Shown: one piece after another, positions 51,460-59,801 of the stretch
Layout of the letters: every line of letters starts with the position of its first letter
How positions within the stretch are numbered: position 1 is the first letter of the stretch
Source: Comamonas sp. B21-038
Lineage (GTDB): Bacteria > Pseudomonadota > Gammaproteobacteria > Burkholderiales > Burkholderiaceae_C
Assembly (NCBI RefSeq): GCF_022387135.1
Contig: NZ_CP092462.1
Coordinates: 2,728,001-2,792,000 of the forward strand
Direction of reading: 5' to 3'
Length of the DNA stretch: 64,000 nt
Notes under the pieces: model-generated
The model's database searches: none
What the model saw: the letters and a program-made list of their open reading frames with translations, nothing else
Told to the model about the DNA's origin: nothing
Program-made: the position numbers and the translations under genes

Positions 51460-52800
51460 ATGGCAGTAACGCAGTGGTTGAAACGCGCACCGGGCCTGGG
51501 CGCAGCATCGCTTTTGCTGGTCTGCCATATGGCTGCAGCGCAAGCGGTGCGCGCATCTGCATACCCCGATGCCGCAGACAGCGATCCCGTCAAACTGGGC
51601 TGGATGGTCGGATCGCCGCCGCCTGCGAACCGCATTCTGCGGTTTGAAGACGGCTCCTATTTCCAATTTCCCGCGATGCGCTGGAGTGTGGCGCACTTTC
51701 GCGAGTTGATGCCGACGGTGAATGTTTCACGCGGCCTGCGGCCTCCCGCCCCATTGCTGAGGGCTTTGCGTGACGATATCGACGGCTTGGAATTCAAGCG
51801 CCTGGATACCGGAGAAACCATGCGTTGGCGTGACGCGCTGGCCGCCAACTACACCGACGGCATTGTCGTGCTGCACCAAGGCCGCATCGTTTACGAACGC
51901 TATGCCGGCGCACTCCAGCCCGATGGCCAGCATGCAGCGATGTCGGTCACCAAGTCCTTTATCGGTACCTTGGCAGCGATGCTGGTCGCGGAAGGAAAGC
52001 TCGACCCTGAGCGCAAGGTGGCGGACTATGTGCCGGAACTCTCCAAATCAGCCTTTGGCAGCGCCACCGTGCGCCAGGTGATGGACATGACCACCGGCAT
52101 CCGGTTCAGCGAAGACTACGCCGATCCCAACGCAGAGGTCTGGGCCCATGCGGCCGCAGGCAATCCCTTGCCCAAACCCAAAGACTTCAACGGCCCCCGC
52201 AGCTACTACGAGTTTCTGCAGACCGTACAACCACAAGGCCAGCACGGCGAGGCCTTTGGCTACCGCACCGCCAATACCGATGCGCTCGGTTGGATCATCG
52301 CGCGGGTCAGCGGCCAGTCCGTCGCGCAGCTCTTGTCCAGCCGGATCTGGAGCCGCCTGGGCGCCGAGCAGGATGCGTATATGTCGGTAGACGCAACCGG
52401 CACCCCGTTTGCCGGCGGGGGCCTGAACACAGGCCTGCGAGACCTTGCGCGCTTTGGCGAAATGGTCCGCAACAACGGCTTTTTCAACGGACAGCAGATC
52501 ATTCCCGCTGCAGCCATCGCAGATATCCGCCAAGGCGGCAAGCCAGCCGATTTCGCCAAAGCCGGCTACACCCTCTTGCCCGGCTGGAGCTACCGCAATA
52601 TGTGGTGGATCACGCACAACGACCACGGTGCCTTTGCCGCACGCGGCGTGCATGGCCAGGCGCTCTATATCGATCCGAAAGCGGAAATGGTCATTGCCCG
52701 CTATGGATCGCACCCGGTGGCTGGGAATGCGGCAAATGACCCAACCTCATTGCCGGCGTTTGAGGCGCTGGCGCGGTATTTGATGCGGGCTCGGCGCTGA
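51460..52800 (+). CDS. Serine hydrolase of the beta-lactamase class C / NylB family
   Basis: A 446-residue secreted serine hydrolase. A signal peptide covers residues 1-30 (LGAASLLLVCHMAAAQA). The catalytic SxxK is Ser162-Val-Thr-Lys165 (MSVTKSFIGTLAAMLVAEGKLD), the second motif is Tyr268 in GYRTANTD, and GVHGQALYIDPKAEMVI replaces the KTG box. This is the pattern of 6-aminohexanoate-dimer hydrolase (NylB) and related esterases rather than true beta-lactamases. The substrate is unknown. I start at 51460 because GGAG is placed eight bases upstream; the ATG at 51448 is alternative. Confidence 0.85.
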   Translation: MAVTQWLKRAPGLGAASLLLVCHMAAAQAVRASAYPDAADSDPVKLGWMVGSPPPANRILRFEDGSYFQFPAMRWSVAHFRELMPTVNVSRGLRPPAPLLRALRDDIDGLEFKRLDTGETMRWRDALAANYTDGIVVLHQGRIVYERYAGALQPDGQHAAMSVTKSFIGTLAAMLVAEGKLDPERKVADYVPELSKSAFGSATVRQVMDMTTGIRFSEDYADPNAEVWAHAAAGNPLPKPKDFNGPRSYYEFLQTVQPQGQHGEAFGYRTANTDALGWIIARVSGQSVAQLLSSRIWSRLGAEQDAYMSVDATGTPFAGGGLNTGLRDLARFGEMVRNNGFFNGQQIIPAAAIADIRQGGKPADFAKAGYTLLPGWSYRNMWWITHNDHGAFAARGVHGQALYIDPKAEMVIARYGSHPVAGNAANDPTSLPAFEALARYLMRARR

Positions 52801-52857
52801 TGCAGGCCAGCGAAAACATCGCCAGCCAAGTGCCTACGCAGGTTTTTTCGATGGCCG

Positions 52858-53547
52858 TTAAAAGGATGAAAGAACCCTGTACTTGATGGAGCTTCCCGGC
52901 AACTCAAGCACTTGGATACGTGCCGTCCGGAATTGGATCTCCATGGGGAGTGCCTCGACGTCGTAGGCCACATCCTGAGAAAACGCCGGGCGTACAAAGT
53001 CACCGGCGTACTCGCGGTACAGCAGCCTCAGTGTCTTGCCCGCAGAACCCAAAAATACCAACTCATTGCGAAAGGCCTCAGGCCGAAGAATGGACTCTTC
53101 TACCGCTCTAATCGCAATGGGGCGAGGCAAGTCTTTGTGCCACCATACGGAGTCCGCCGGTACCATGACCTCCGTCACATGGCCATCCGCCGTGAGACCA
53201 GAAAAGCATGTGGGTTTGATGGCCACACCGAGCAGATTGCGCATTGTCATACGCTCTGTGCAGTAGGCCTCTTTCGAGTCTGCTACTGCCTTGACCAAAT
53301 AGTCAGTCTGGGAGACGTCTACGGGAGCGCCCCCAATCCTTCCAGAATACGGTTCGGCAAGCTGCATGCCGGATTTCTTCCAGACTTTGTATTGCGACAG
53401 CACGGCAGAGCCAACAGTGGCAGTGGAGGTACTTCCGATACTCGGATCTGTGCCGATGGTTGGCTCAACACTTGGCGCCTTCTGTACTTGGATGGTGGTA
53501 CAAGCAGACAGTGAAAAAAGCAAAGCGGGAATCAGGACGTAACGCAT
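52858..53547 (-). CDS. Putative lipoprotein, hypothetical
   Basis: A 229-residue protein without a recognised domain. The lipobox LFSLSAC (Cys16) predicts membrane anchoring. The mature part is polar, with two internal cysteines (AYCTERM and PTCFSG) that could form a disulfide. The base composition is AT-richer than the neighbours, and with the next gene it marks the start of the anomalous stretch ending at tRNA-Val. Its stop faces the NylB-like gene. The ATG at 53547 is three codons inside a TTG-started frame. Confidence 0.7.
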   Translation of the reverse strand: MRYVLIPALLFSLSACTTIQVQKAPSVEPTIGTDPSIGSTSTATVGSAVLSQYKVWKKSGMQLAEPYSGRIGGAPVDVSQTDYLVKAVADSKEAYCTERMTMRNLLGVAIKPTCFSGLTADGHVTEVMVPADSVWWHKDLPRPIAIRAVEESILRPEAFRNELVFLGSAGKTLRLLYREYAGDFVRPAFSQDVAYDVEALPMEIQFRTARIQVLELPGSSIKYRVLSSF

Positions 53548-53710
53548 AGAAGCCAATTTCTGAAGTCGATTCCTTGAGCATAGCAGCGATGCCGCAATGT
53601 GGTGCTCAGTTTATCTACAGCATCCCCGCGATCCGGAGATCGATGGTCGTGCGTTGTTCCCTGCCACGCTCGGCACTGTAAGATCCCGCTCATTTGCTTA
53701 GGAGATTGAA

Positions 53711-54046
53711 TTGATTCGCCATCTGATTTCCGCGCTCTGCCTCGTAGCTGCCGCCAACGCAAACGCATACTCCGGCAACGACCTTCTTAACGACCTCACA
53801 AGTACCAAGCGCAATGGTCTTACACCTGGCAACGCATTGCACGACGGGGTTGGAATGGGATATATCATGGGTGCGAGTGACATGCTGATCCAATCTGAGG
53901 CCGTATGCTATCCCAAGAACATAAAAAATGGACAAATTAGCACAGCGGTGCAGAAGTATTTGGAAGGAAACCCCGAAAAGAGAGATGCGCAGGCGGCGCT
54001 TCTCGTTTATATAGCCCTTACAGTGAACTTTCCTTGCAAGAAGTAG
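53711..54046 (+). CDS. Rap1a/Tai-like putative type VI immunity protein
   Basis: A 111-residue secreted protein starting with TTG: AGGAG lies six bases before it, and MIRHLISALCLVAAANANA is a signal peptide. The mature part has the Rap1a/Tai pattern: GVGMGYIMGASD, two cysteines at 66 (AVCYP) and 109 (NFPCKK), YLEGNPEKRDAQAALLVYIAL. Family members neutralise type VI secretion effectors in the periplasm. No effector gene or T6SS component is present here, so it would be an orphan immunity gene in an AT-rich stretch that looks acquired. Confidence 0.6.
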   Translation: MIRHLISALCLVAAANANAYSGNDLLNDLTSTKRNGLTPGNALHDGVGMGYIMGASDMLIQSEAVCYPKNIKNGQISTAVQKYLEGNPEKRDAQAALLVYIALTVNFPCKK

Positions 54047-54364
54047 TCTTTTAGAATTCACATTTCTGCATTTATTAATCCGAATGGTATCACCACAACC
54101 GAGATTACCCTCGCGTTAAGACCGCCAGCTTTGGGCCTGGCGCTCTAGTTCAAAGCATTATGACAGATAATAAATTTTAGAAATAAAACGCATAATATCT
54201 TCTTCCTCATACCGAATGAAAATTTTTATTTTGGATTTCTATCACCCGCAGCGCTTCCAGATGGACGTGCACTTCATTCTTTCCAGCATACAACGATAGA
54301 GCTGCCGATACTTCAAGAAGACCTTCTTGAGAATTGAACTTTCTCAAAGCAAGTTTTAACTACA
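54047..54364. other. AT-rich stretch without a gene
   Basis: About 318 bases clearly lower in GC than the rest of the window, with no convincing open frame or RNA. It fits the view of an acquired and decayed segment. Confidence 0.5.
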
Positions 54365-54592
54365 TCAACCCCAAAACTGCCGGTGCAACAGTTTCACCCG
54401 CAACGCCAGGATTTCTGGATCATGCGACATATGCAGGACGGGCGTGGTGCCCATGCGCACATACTCATACCAGGCGTGGAAGGCGAAGGACTTGGGCAAC
54501 GCCTGGGCCGTATCCCTGATCGCGTCACGGGTGAAAATCAGGGCTTCAGAATGCGCATTCTTGAACCGGGCCAGTACCGACCGGGTGCACAT
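54365..54592 (-). CDS. Doubtful 75-residue hypothetical open frame
   Basis: The product reads like a protein fragment (RSVLARFKNAHSEALIF, then FHAWYEYVRMGTTPVLHM) with a balanced composition, and codon use is plausible, but it has no ribosome site and resembles nothing I know. It may be the remainder of a larger gene in the decayed island rather than a functional gene. Confidence 0.3.
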   Translation of the reverse strand: MCTRSVLARFKNAHSEALIFTRDAIRDTAQALPKSFAFHAWYEYVRMGTTPVLHMSHDPEILALRVKLLHRQFWG

Positions 54593-54933
54593 TTCTCAAT
54601 GTGCAGGCTCTAACGCATGAGTCACTCTGGATGGAATCAACGAAGCCTACTCTCTCAGCCCGTCCCGCTGGATGTGGGCCGACGTCCCTTCATCCAAGCC
54701 AGCGCCGAGAGCACGCTCAGCGCAAAAATCCGGCATTGCTCGGCATTCCAAGAAGCGCAGAGCCAGCACCACTGGCCAAGCATGCATAAGATGCATGCAC
54801 GCCTGGCGCATGAAGCTTTCAGCCCTGCGATAGCCTAGCCGCAGCTGTGCCGCGCACTGCGATGGCAACCCGATCTAATCACAAGGCCTTCTGCAAATAC
54901 TGCACATAACGCAAGGACGCATTGCATGGGTAG
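54593..54933. other. Non-coding stretch inside the decayed island
   Basis: Open frames in both directions are short and unlike proteins. No repeat, hairpin or promoter stands out. Probably degenerate sequence between the fragment before and the integrase remnant after. Confidence 0.4.
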
Positions 54934-55060
54934 CAGACGCGGCACACCTACGCGACCAACGCCCTGCGCGCCGGCGTGAACCTGACCTGCATCGCCAGGC
55001 AGATGGGACACAAGAACGCAACAAAGATGCTTTCACCGGCCGCCCCAATGGGATTGACGG
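54934..55060 (+). pseudogene. Tyrosine recombinase (integrase) C-terminal remnant
   Basis: The translation from 54934 gives QTRHTYATNALRAG followed by LTCIARQMGHKNATKM, the conserved box around the catalytic Arg/His (RHT-ATxxL-G) and MGH of phage-type integrases. A stop codon (TAG, 54931-54933) lies just before it and no further integrase similarity is visible upstream, so the gene is a fragment. It lies about 150 bases 3' of the tRNA-Val gene, where integrated elements usually place their integrase. Confidence 0.7.
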
Positions 55061-55110
55061 CTCAGATCGGGCGCAGGATAAGCCAAAGCTTGAAAAGCAG
55101 CGCAGAAATG

Positions 55111-55134
55111 AAAAAACCGCCCAGAAGGCGGTTT
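55111..55134 (-). terminator. Intrinsic terminator downstream of tRNA-Val
   Basis: On the minus strand AAACCGCC pairs with GGCGGTTT around a 5-base loop, followed by TTT. A smaller hairpin (GAAACCT/AGGTTTC, 55145-55163) lies between it and the tRNA. Confidence 0.75.
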
Positions 55135-55213
55135 GTTCAAAATAGAAACCTTGGAGAGGTTTCTTACCAAATCCCTGTTGTCCTGAAGTCTGGTTCTCTT
55201 CAGAGGGACAATT

Positions 55214-55290
55214 TGGTAGGCGCGATTGGACTCGAACCAACGACCCCCACCATGTCAAGGTGGTGCTCTAACCAGCTGAGCTACGCGCCT
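55214..55290 (-). tRNA. tRNA-Val (anticodon GAC)
   Basis: A complete 77-base tRNA including encoded CCA. The acceptor arm AGGCGCG/CGCGCCT, D arm (GCTC/GAGC), anticodon stem CCACC/GGTGG with loop TTGACAT (anticodon GAC), and T arm with TTCGAGT are all present. It lies 84 bases after relA on the same strand. The decayed island lies on its 3' side. Confidence 0.95.
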
Positions 55291-55306
55291 GTCGTTGAAG
55301 ACTCAA

Positions 55307-55312
55307 ATTATA
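55307..55312 (-). promoter_or_regulatory. -10 box of the tRNA-Val promoter
   Basis: TATAAT on the minus strand, about 16 bases before the first base of the tRNA. A -35 box is not clear. Confidence 0.5.
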
Positions 55313-55373
55313 GCCAGAAAAAACGGCCCAAATGGAAAGTTGCGGCTTTTTTTGAAAATAGTGCTTTTCGACC

Positions 55374-57614
55374 CTATTTCCGGCGCACCGAACGGACGCC
55401 CGATACCGTCGCCACAGAGGCCAGCACCTTGGCCAGCTTGCCCGAATCCGAGACCTCCACGGTGAACGTCATCCAGGCCGTGCCCTTGACGGACTGGGTC
55501 TGCACACCGATCACATTGGTCTTGTCCCGCGCGAACAACTCGGAGATATCACGCAGCAGGCCCTGGCGGTCGTGGGCCTCCACCGCCACATCCACCGGGT
55601 AGACCGCTTCGGCCGAGCGTTGGCCGCTGGTGGGCTGTCCCCATTCCACATCGATACTGCGCTCGGGGTTGCGCGCGCACATCTCGCGGAAGTTGCTGCA
55701 ATCGTGGCGGTGCACGCTGACCCCTTTGCCGCGCGTGACGAAGCCGCCGATGCGATCGGGCGGCGCAGGCTTGCAGCACTTGGCCAGCTGGGTCATCAGC
55801 GAATCGACGCCCACGACCAGCACCCCACCCTTGCCCGAGCCTTCCGTCGCCTTGCGCGGGCGGCTCAGCACCAGGTCATCATCGGCCTGCACCGGCTCGG
55901 GGGGACGCAGAATGTTCTCAATAGTGCGCAGCGACAGCTCATCCTTGCCCACCACCTCGAACAGCGCCTCTGCCGTCTTGAAGCCCAGCTGGTCTGCCAG
56001 GTCGTCGTGCTTGAGAGCCGTCTTGCCTTCGCGCTGCAGCAGCTTCTCGACCAGCTCACGGCCACGGCTCACTGTCTCGTGCATCACCTGGGCATTGAAC
56101 CAGGCACGCACCTTGGCCTTGGCGCGGGAGCTGACCAGGTAGCCCAGCTCGGCATTGAGCCAGTCGCGCGATGGCCGCCCTTCCTTGACGGAAACGATCT
56201 CCACCGTCTGCCCGTTTTGCAGTGGCGTGTTGAGCGGCACCATCTGGCCATCGACCTTGGCACCCCGGCAGCGGTGGCCCAGATCGGTGTGGACCGAATA
56301 GGCAAAGTCCACCGGGGTGGCGCCCTGGGGCAGCTCGATCACTGCAGCGTTGGGCGTCAGCACATAGATATGGTCGTCAAACAGGCCACTGTCCTGGGTC
56401 TGCCCGACCATGTCCTTGCGCCAGGCCAGCAGCTGGCGCAGCACCGCAATCTTGGCGTCATAGTCACTGGTAGCAGATACACCGGCATAACCCTTGGTGC
56501 CCGCTTCTTTATAGGCCCAATGGGCGGCCACACCGTTTTCCGCATGGTCGTGCATGGCCTGGGTGCGGATCTGAATCTCGATGGCCTTGCCATGCTCGTC
56601 CCGCACTACCGTGTGCAGCGATTGGTAGCCATTGGGTTTGGGCTTGGCAATGTAGTCGTCAAACTCCGACTCCACCGGGCTGAAGGCCTCGTGCACAAAG
56701 GACAGCGCCGCATAGCAGTCCTTGACCGTGGGCACGACGACGCGCAGCGCGCGGATATCGAAAAGCTGGTCAAAGCCCAGCGACTTGCCGCGCATCTTCT
56801 TGATGATGCTGTAGATATGCTTGGGGCGGCCGGCCACGGTAGCGCTGATGCTGTGCGCGCGCAGGTCGGATTCGAGCCGCTCGCGTAGGCCCACCATATA
56901 GAGCTCGCGCTCCACCCGCGTCTCGTCCAGCAGCTTGGCGATCTTCTTGTAGGTGTCAGGCTCCAGAAAGCGGAAAGCCAGGTCCTCCAGCTCCCACTTG
57001 ATCTGCCAGATACCCAGGCGGTTGGCCAGCGGCGCAAAGACCTGCAGGCTCTCGCGCGCCACTGCAGGCGACACTGGCCCCTTGGTGGCCGCATACCAGC
57101 GCAAGGTCTGCAGGCGGGATGTCAGGCGCAGCATTACCACACGCAAGTCGCGCGAGAATGCCAGCAGCATCTTGCGGATGTTCTCGGTCTGCGTGGCCGG
57201 ATCATCGACCAGATGGCCGGCATCGGCCTGGCGCGCCTGGGCCTGCACCTTCATCAGCGCCACGGTTTCTACGGCCAGCACCGCATAGCTTTCACCAAAA
57301 GCCTTGCCGATGACTTCGCGCGGCTTGTTGAGCTGCTCGCTGGTGTGCACCAGGTAGGCAGCGGCCTGCATGGCTTCGGAGCCGCCAATATGTTTGAGGA
57401 TGGCAGCCACGGCATCGGCGTGCTGCAGCGCGTTCTCGCCCGTGTCCAGCGTCTCTTCTGCAATCAGCGGAACAGAGAAGGCCCGGGCCCGCGCCAGAAC
57501 GTTGTCTTGCATCGGCAGGGCGTTGGCAGTGGCCGCCACCAATGGCGAGACGGGTTCTGGGGGGAGATGTTCCGCGCCGGGCGCGGGCTGAGCGACTGCT
57601 GTAAGACTTTTCAT
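55374..57614 (-). CDS. relA: GTP pyrophosphokinase RelA, stringent response
   Basis: A 746-residue ppGpp synthetase. The N-terminal hydrolase-like domain is inactive: the HD motif is missing (the position reads VHTSEQ). The synthetase domain has RPKHIYSIIKKM and SEFDDYIAKPKPNGYQSLH; EFDD is the RelA-type ExDD motif, opposite to the RxKD of SpoT. TGS (VIELPQGATPVDFAYSVH), the zinc-finger region (AKCCKPAPPDRIGGFVTRGKG) and a C-terminal ACT domain follow. It responds to uncharged tRNA at the ribosome. It neighbours a tRNA gene and a hydrolase gene on the same strand. Confidence 0.95.
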   Translation of the reverse strand: MKSLTAVAQPAPGAEHLPPEPVSPLVAATANALPMQDNVLARARAFSVPLIAEETLDTGENALQHADAVAAILKHIGGSEAMQAAAYLVHTSEQLNKPREVIGKAFGESYAVLAVETVALMKVQAQARQADAGHLVDDPATQTENIRKMLLAFSRDLRVVMLRLTSRLQTLRWYAATKGPVSPAVARESLQVFAPLANRLGIWQIKWELEDLAFRFLEPDTYKKIAKLLDETRVERELYMVGLRERLESDLRAHSISATVAGRPKHIYSIIKKMRGKSLGFDQLFDIRALRVVVPTVKDCYAALSFVHEAFSPVESEFDDYIAKPKPNGYQSLHTVVRDEHGKAIEIQIRTQAMHDHAENGVAAHWAYKEAGTKGYAGVSATSDYDAKIAVLRQLLAWRKDMVGQTQDSGLFDDHIYVLTPNAAVIELPQGATPVDFAYSVHTDLGHRCRGAKVDGQMVPLNTPLQNGQTVEIVSVKEGRPSRDWLNAELGYLVSSRAKAKVRAWFNAQVMHETVSRGRELVEKLLQREGKTALKHDDLADQLGFKTAEALFEVVGKDELSLRTIENILRPPEPVQADDDLVLSRPRKATEGSGKGGVLVVGVDSLMTQLAKCCKPAPPDRIGGFVTRGKGVSVHRHDCSNFREMCARNPERSIDVEWGQPTSGQRSAEAVYPVDVAVEAHDRQGLLRDISELFARDKTNVIGVQTQSVKGTAWMTFTVEVSDSGKLAKVLASVATVSGVRSVRRK

Positions 57615-57650
57615 GTTGTCACCACCATCACGCCCTGACAGGGACGTGCG

Positions 57651-58586
57651 CTACGCACCGCATAAAAAAGCCAGCACTGCAGCCGTTTGATCAAAAGATA
57701 CCAAGGTGGGAGCATGGCCGACACCGGCAAACTCCACCACCCGTGCCCGGGGGCCACGTTGCGCCATAGATTGGGCCGTTTGGGCAGAAAGCAAGTCGGA
57801 ATCTGCGCCACGCAGCACCAGGGTGACGGCATCGATCTGCTCGTACAAACGCCACAGCAGCTGCTCGCCGGCGGCAGCCATCTCCGGCGTCATCGCCTGC
57901 ATGGGCTGTGCAATGGCCGGGTCGTAATGCAGCCGTACCGCGCCTGCGCCTTCGGGCCGAAGCATCGGGCGCGACAACGCCAGCCACTCCTCATCGCTGT
58001 GCGGGCCAAAACCTTTGGACAGCTGGCCCATGGCCGCCACGGCTTCCTGCTCGGAGGCATACAGCATATGCTGGCCCACATAGCTGCCAATGCGCGCCAG
58101 TGCCGAGGGCTCGATGGTCGGCCCGACATCATTCAGTACCAGGCGGCGGATGGGTGCAGGCATCAGCAGCCGGATGCTCGGCTCGCCCGCCAGGCCGATG
58201 CCGATGAGGCCCCCCATGCTGGTGCCGACCCAATCGAGCTTGCCAATGGGTGCCGCGCGGTGCACCTGCTGCAGCATCGCCAGCATGTCGGCCACATACA
58301 AGGGCACCTGGTAGCCGGCAGGGTCCTCCAGCCAATCGCTGTAGCCCCGGCCCACGACATCCGGGCAGATCACCCGCGCCTGCAGCGCCAGTTGCCGCGC
58401 CAGCACATCAAAATCACGCCCCTGCCGGGTCAGGCCATGGGCGCAGATGATCACATGCGGGTGGTTCAGATCCCCGGTGTCGTTCCACTCCCAATAGGCC
58501 ATGCGGTGCGTGGCACTCTGGCGACCCGTGTCCGTATTCCCCGCCACCGCACAGGTGACATACTGCAAGCGTGGATCTTGGTACAT
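57651..58586 (-). CDS. Alpha/beta fold hydrolase
   Basis: A 311-residue serine hydrolase. ICAHGLTRQGRDFDVLARQL (47-66), PDVVGRGYSDW (75-85), nucleophile Ser123 in GTSMGGLIG and a histidine in AGVGHAPTLVSFD. Typical of esterases and haloperoxidase-like hydrolases, substrate unknown. The ATG at 58586 (MYQDPRLQYV) is preceded by a TATAAG that ends seven bases away, and also by AGAGGG, so either a leaderless or a short-leader mRNA is possible. It lies 36 bases before relA and is divergent from bdhA. Confidence 0.88.
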   Translation of the reverse strand: MYQDPRLQYVTCAVAGNTDTGRQSATHRMAYWEWNDTGDLNHPHVIICAHGLTRQGRDFDVLARQLALQARVICPDVVGRGYSDWLEDPAGYQVPLYVADMLAMLQQVHRAAPIGKLDWVGTSMGGLIGIGLAGEPSIRLLMPAPIRRLVLNDVGPTIEPSALARIGSYVGQHMLYASEQEAVAAMGQLSKGFGPHSDEEWLALSRPMLRPEGAGAVRLHYDPAIAQPMQAMTPEMAAAGEQLLWRLYEQIDAVTLVLRGADSDLLSAQTAQSMAQRGPRARVVEFAGVGHAPTLVSFDQTAAVLAFLCGA

Positions 58587-58620
58587 GGTCCCTCTTATAT
58601 GGATGAACGCAGCGCTACCA

Positions 58621-58669
58621 GGCAAACCGTGGCTGGGGTTTGCCTTAGGATGGATGCAAGCGTTTGCAT
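58621..58669. promoter_or_regulatory. Two inverted repeats in the bdhA upstream region
   Basis: GGCAAACC/GGTTTGCC (58621-58644) and the near-palindrome ATGCAAGC-GTTTGCAT (58654-58669) lie between the divergent hydrolase and bdhA, 30-80 bases before bdhA. They are likely regulator sites; which protein binds is unknown. Confidence 0.45.
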
Positions 58670-58699
58670 GAATACTAACCGAGTAACTGGAGATATTGG

Positions 58700-59488
58700 A
58701 TGTTGAAAGCAAAAACAGCGCTCGTCACCGGATCGACGAGCGGTATCGGACTGGGGATTGCCAAGGCGTTGGCGCGCCAGGGTGCCAACATCATCTTGAA
58801 TGGCTTTGGGGATTCAGAAGGCCCCATCCAGGAAGTACAAGACGTCATCGCCAGCAGCGGCTCGGGCGCGCGGGTCGGCTACCACGGCGCTGACATGAGC
58901 AAGGCCGCCGACATCGAGGCCATGTTCGCCTACGCCACCGAGGCCTTCGGCCAGGTGGATATCCTCGTCAACAACGCCGGCATCCAGCATGTGGCGAATG
59001 TGCAGGATTTCCCGGTCGAGCGCTGGGATGCCATCATCGCCATCAACCTCACCAGCGCCTTCCACACGAGCCGGTTGGCGCTGCCCACGATGCAGAAGTC
59101 GGGCTGGGGCCGCATCATCAATATCGCCTCGGTTCATGGCCTCGTGGGCTCGGCCGGCAAATCGGCCTATGTGGCCGCCAAGCATGGCATTGTCGGGCTC
59201 ACCAAGGTCACCGCTTTGGAGAATGCCGCCAGCGGCATCACCTGCAACGCCATCTGCCCGGGCTGGGTACTCACGCCGCTGGTGCAAAAGCAGGTCGATG
59301 CCAAGGCTGCCCAGATGGGTGTCAGCAATGAAGAGGCCAAAAAGCTGCTGCTCGGAGAAAAAGAACCGTCGATGCAGTTCACCACACCTGAAGAACTCGG
59401 GGAGCTGGCTGTGTTCTTCTGCTCGCCCGCTGCCAACAATGTGCGCGGCGTGGCCTGGAACATGGATGGAGGCTGGGTCGCGCAATAA
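58700..59488 (+). CDS. bdhA: 3-hydroxybutyrate dehydrogenase
   Basis: A 262-residue SDR that interconverts 3-hydroxybutyrate and acetoacetate with NAD, in polyhydroxybutyrate breakdown. NAD motif TGSTSGIG (10-17), NNAG (91-94), catalytic Ser144, Tyr157 and Lys161 (YVAAK), and family-specific AICPGWVLTPLV and MQFTTPEELGELAVFF. CTGGAGA precedes the ATG by about seven bases. It is consistent with PHB-accumulating Comamonadaceae. Terminator follows. Confidence 0.95.
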   Translation: MLKAKTALVTGSTSGIGLGIAKALARQGANIILNGFGDSEGPIQEVQDVIASSGSGARVGYHGADMSKAADIEAMFAYATEAFGQVDILVNNAGIQHVANVQDFPVERWDAIIAINLTSAFHTSRLALPTMQKSGWGRIINIASVHGLVGSAGKSAYVAAKHGIVGLTKVTALENAASGITCNAICPGWVLTPLVQKQVDAKAAQMGVSNEEAKKLLLGEKEPSMQFTTPEELGELAVFFCSPAANNVRGVAWNMDGGWVAQ

Positions 59489-59523
59489 AGCAGGATCCGG
59501 TCGGGGCGCGAGCCCCCTCACCC

Positions 59524-59544
59524 AGGCGCGAAGGCGCCTTTTTT
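59524..59544 (+). terminator. Intrinsic terminator of bdhA
   Basis: AGGCGC pairs with GCGCCT around GAAG, followed by six T. Confidence 0.9.
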
Positions 59545-59801
59545 CTGGTCTAGCGCCATCCATGCACCAAACGCATAGTTATGAAACATTTTTGAAATCT
59601 GTCGTACCCGGTTCTTTAAAATCAGCAAATTCCTTAAAAAATGCAGGAAAAAGTCGATTTATTGCGTAAGAATGCATCTCCCAGACTGCATATGTAACGC
59701 AAATTTTGTAACTTTGGGTCAAAAAAACGTGCTGGATTGCGCACTTTTCACAAAAACCGGTCAAAATGTAAATATTACATATCAACCGGAGGACTCCGCC
59801 C
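59545..59801. promoter_or_regulatory. AT-rich ompR control region
   Basis: No gene. It contains two TGTAAC copies 14 bases apart (59693-59698 and 59707-59712) and a near-palindrome ATGTAA-ATA-TTACAT just before the ribosome site (near 59767-59781). The TGTAAC-type repeats resemble OmpR half-sites, which suggests autoregulation, but this is inference. Confidence 0.45.

Noticed and set aside
51460..52800. True beta-lactamase (antibiotic resistance) reading
   Set aside because: The SxxK and YxN-like motifs are present but the KTG box is missing and the sequence fits NylB/esterase proteins better.
54617..54838. 73-codon open frame in the decayed island
   Set aside because: No ribosome site, unusual composition and no recognisable motif.
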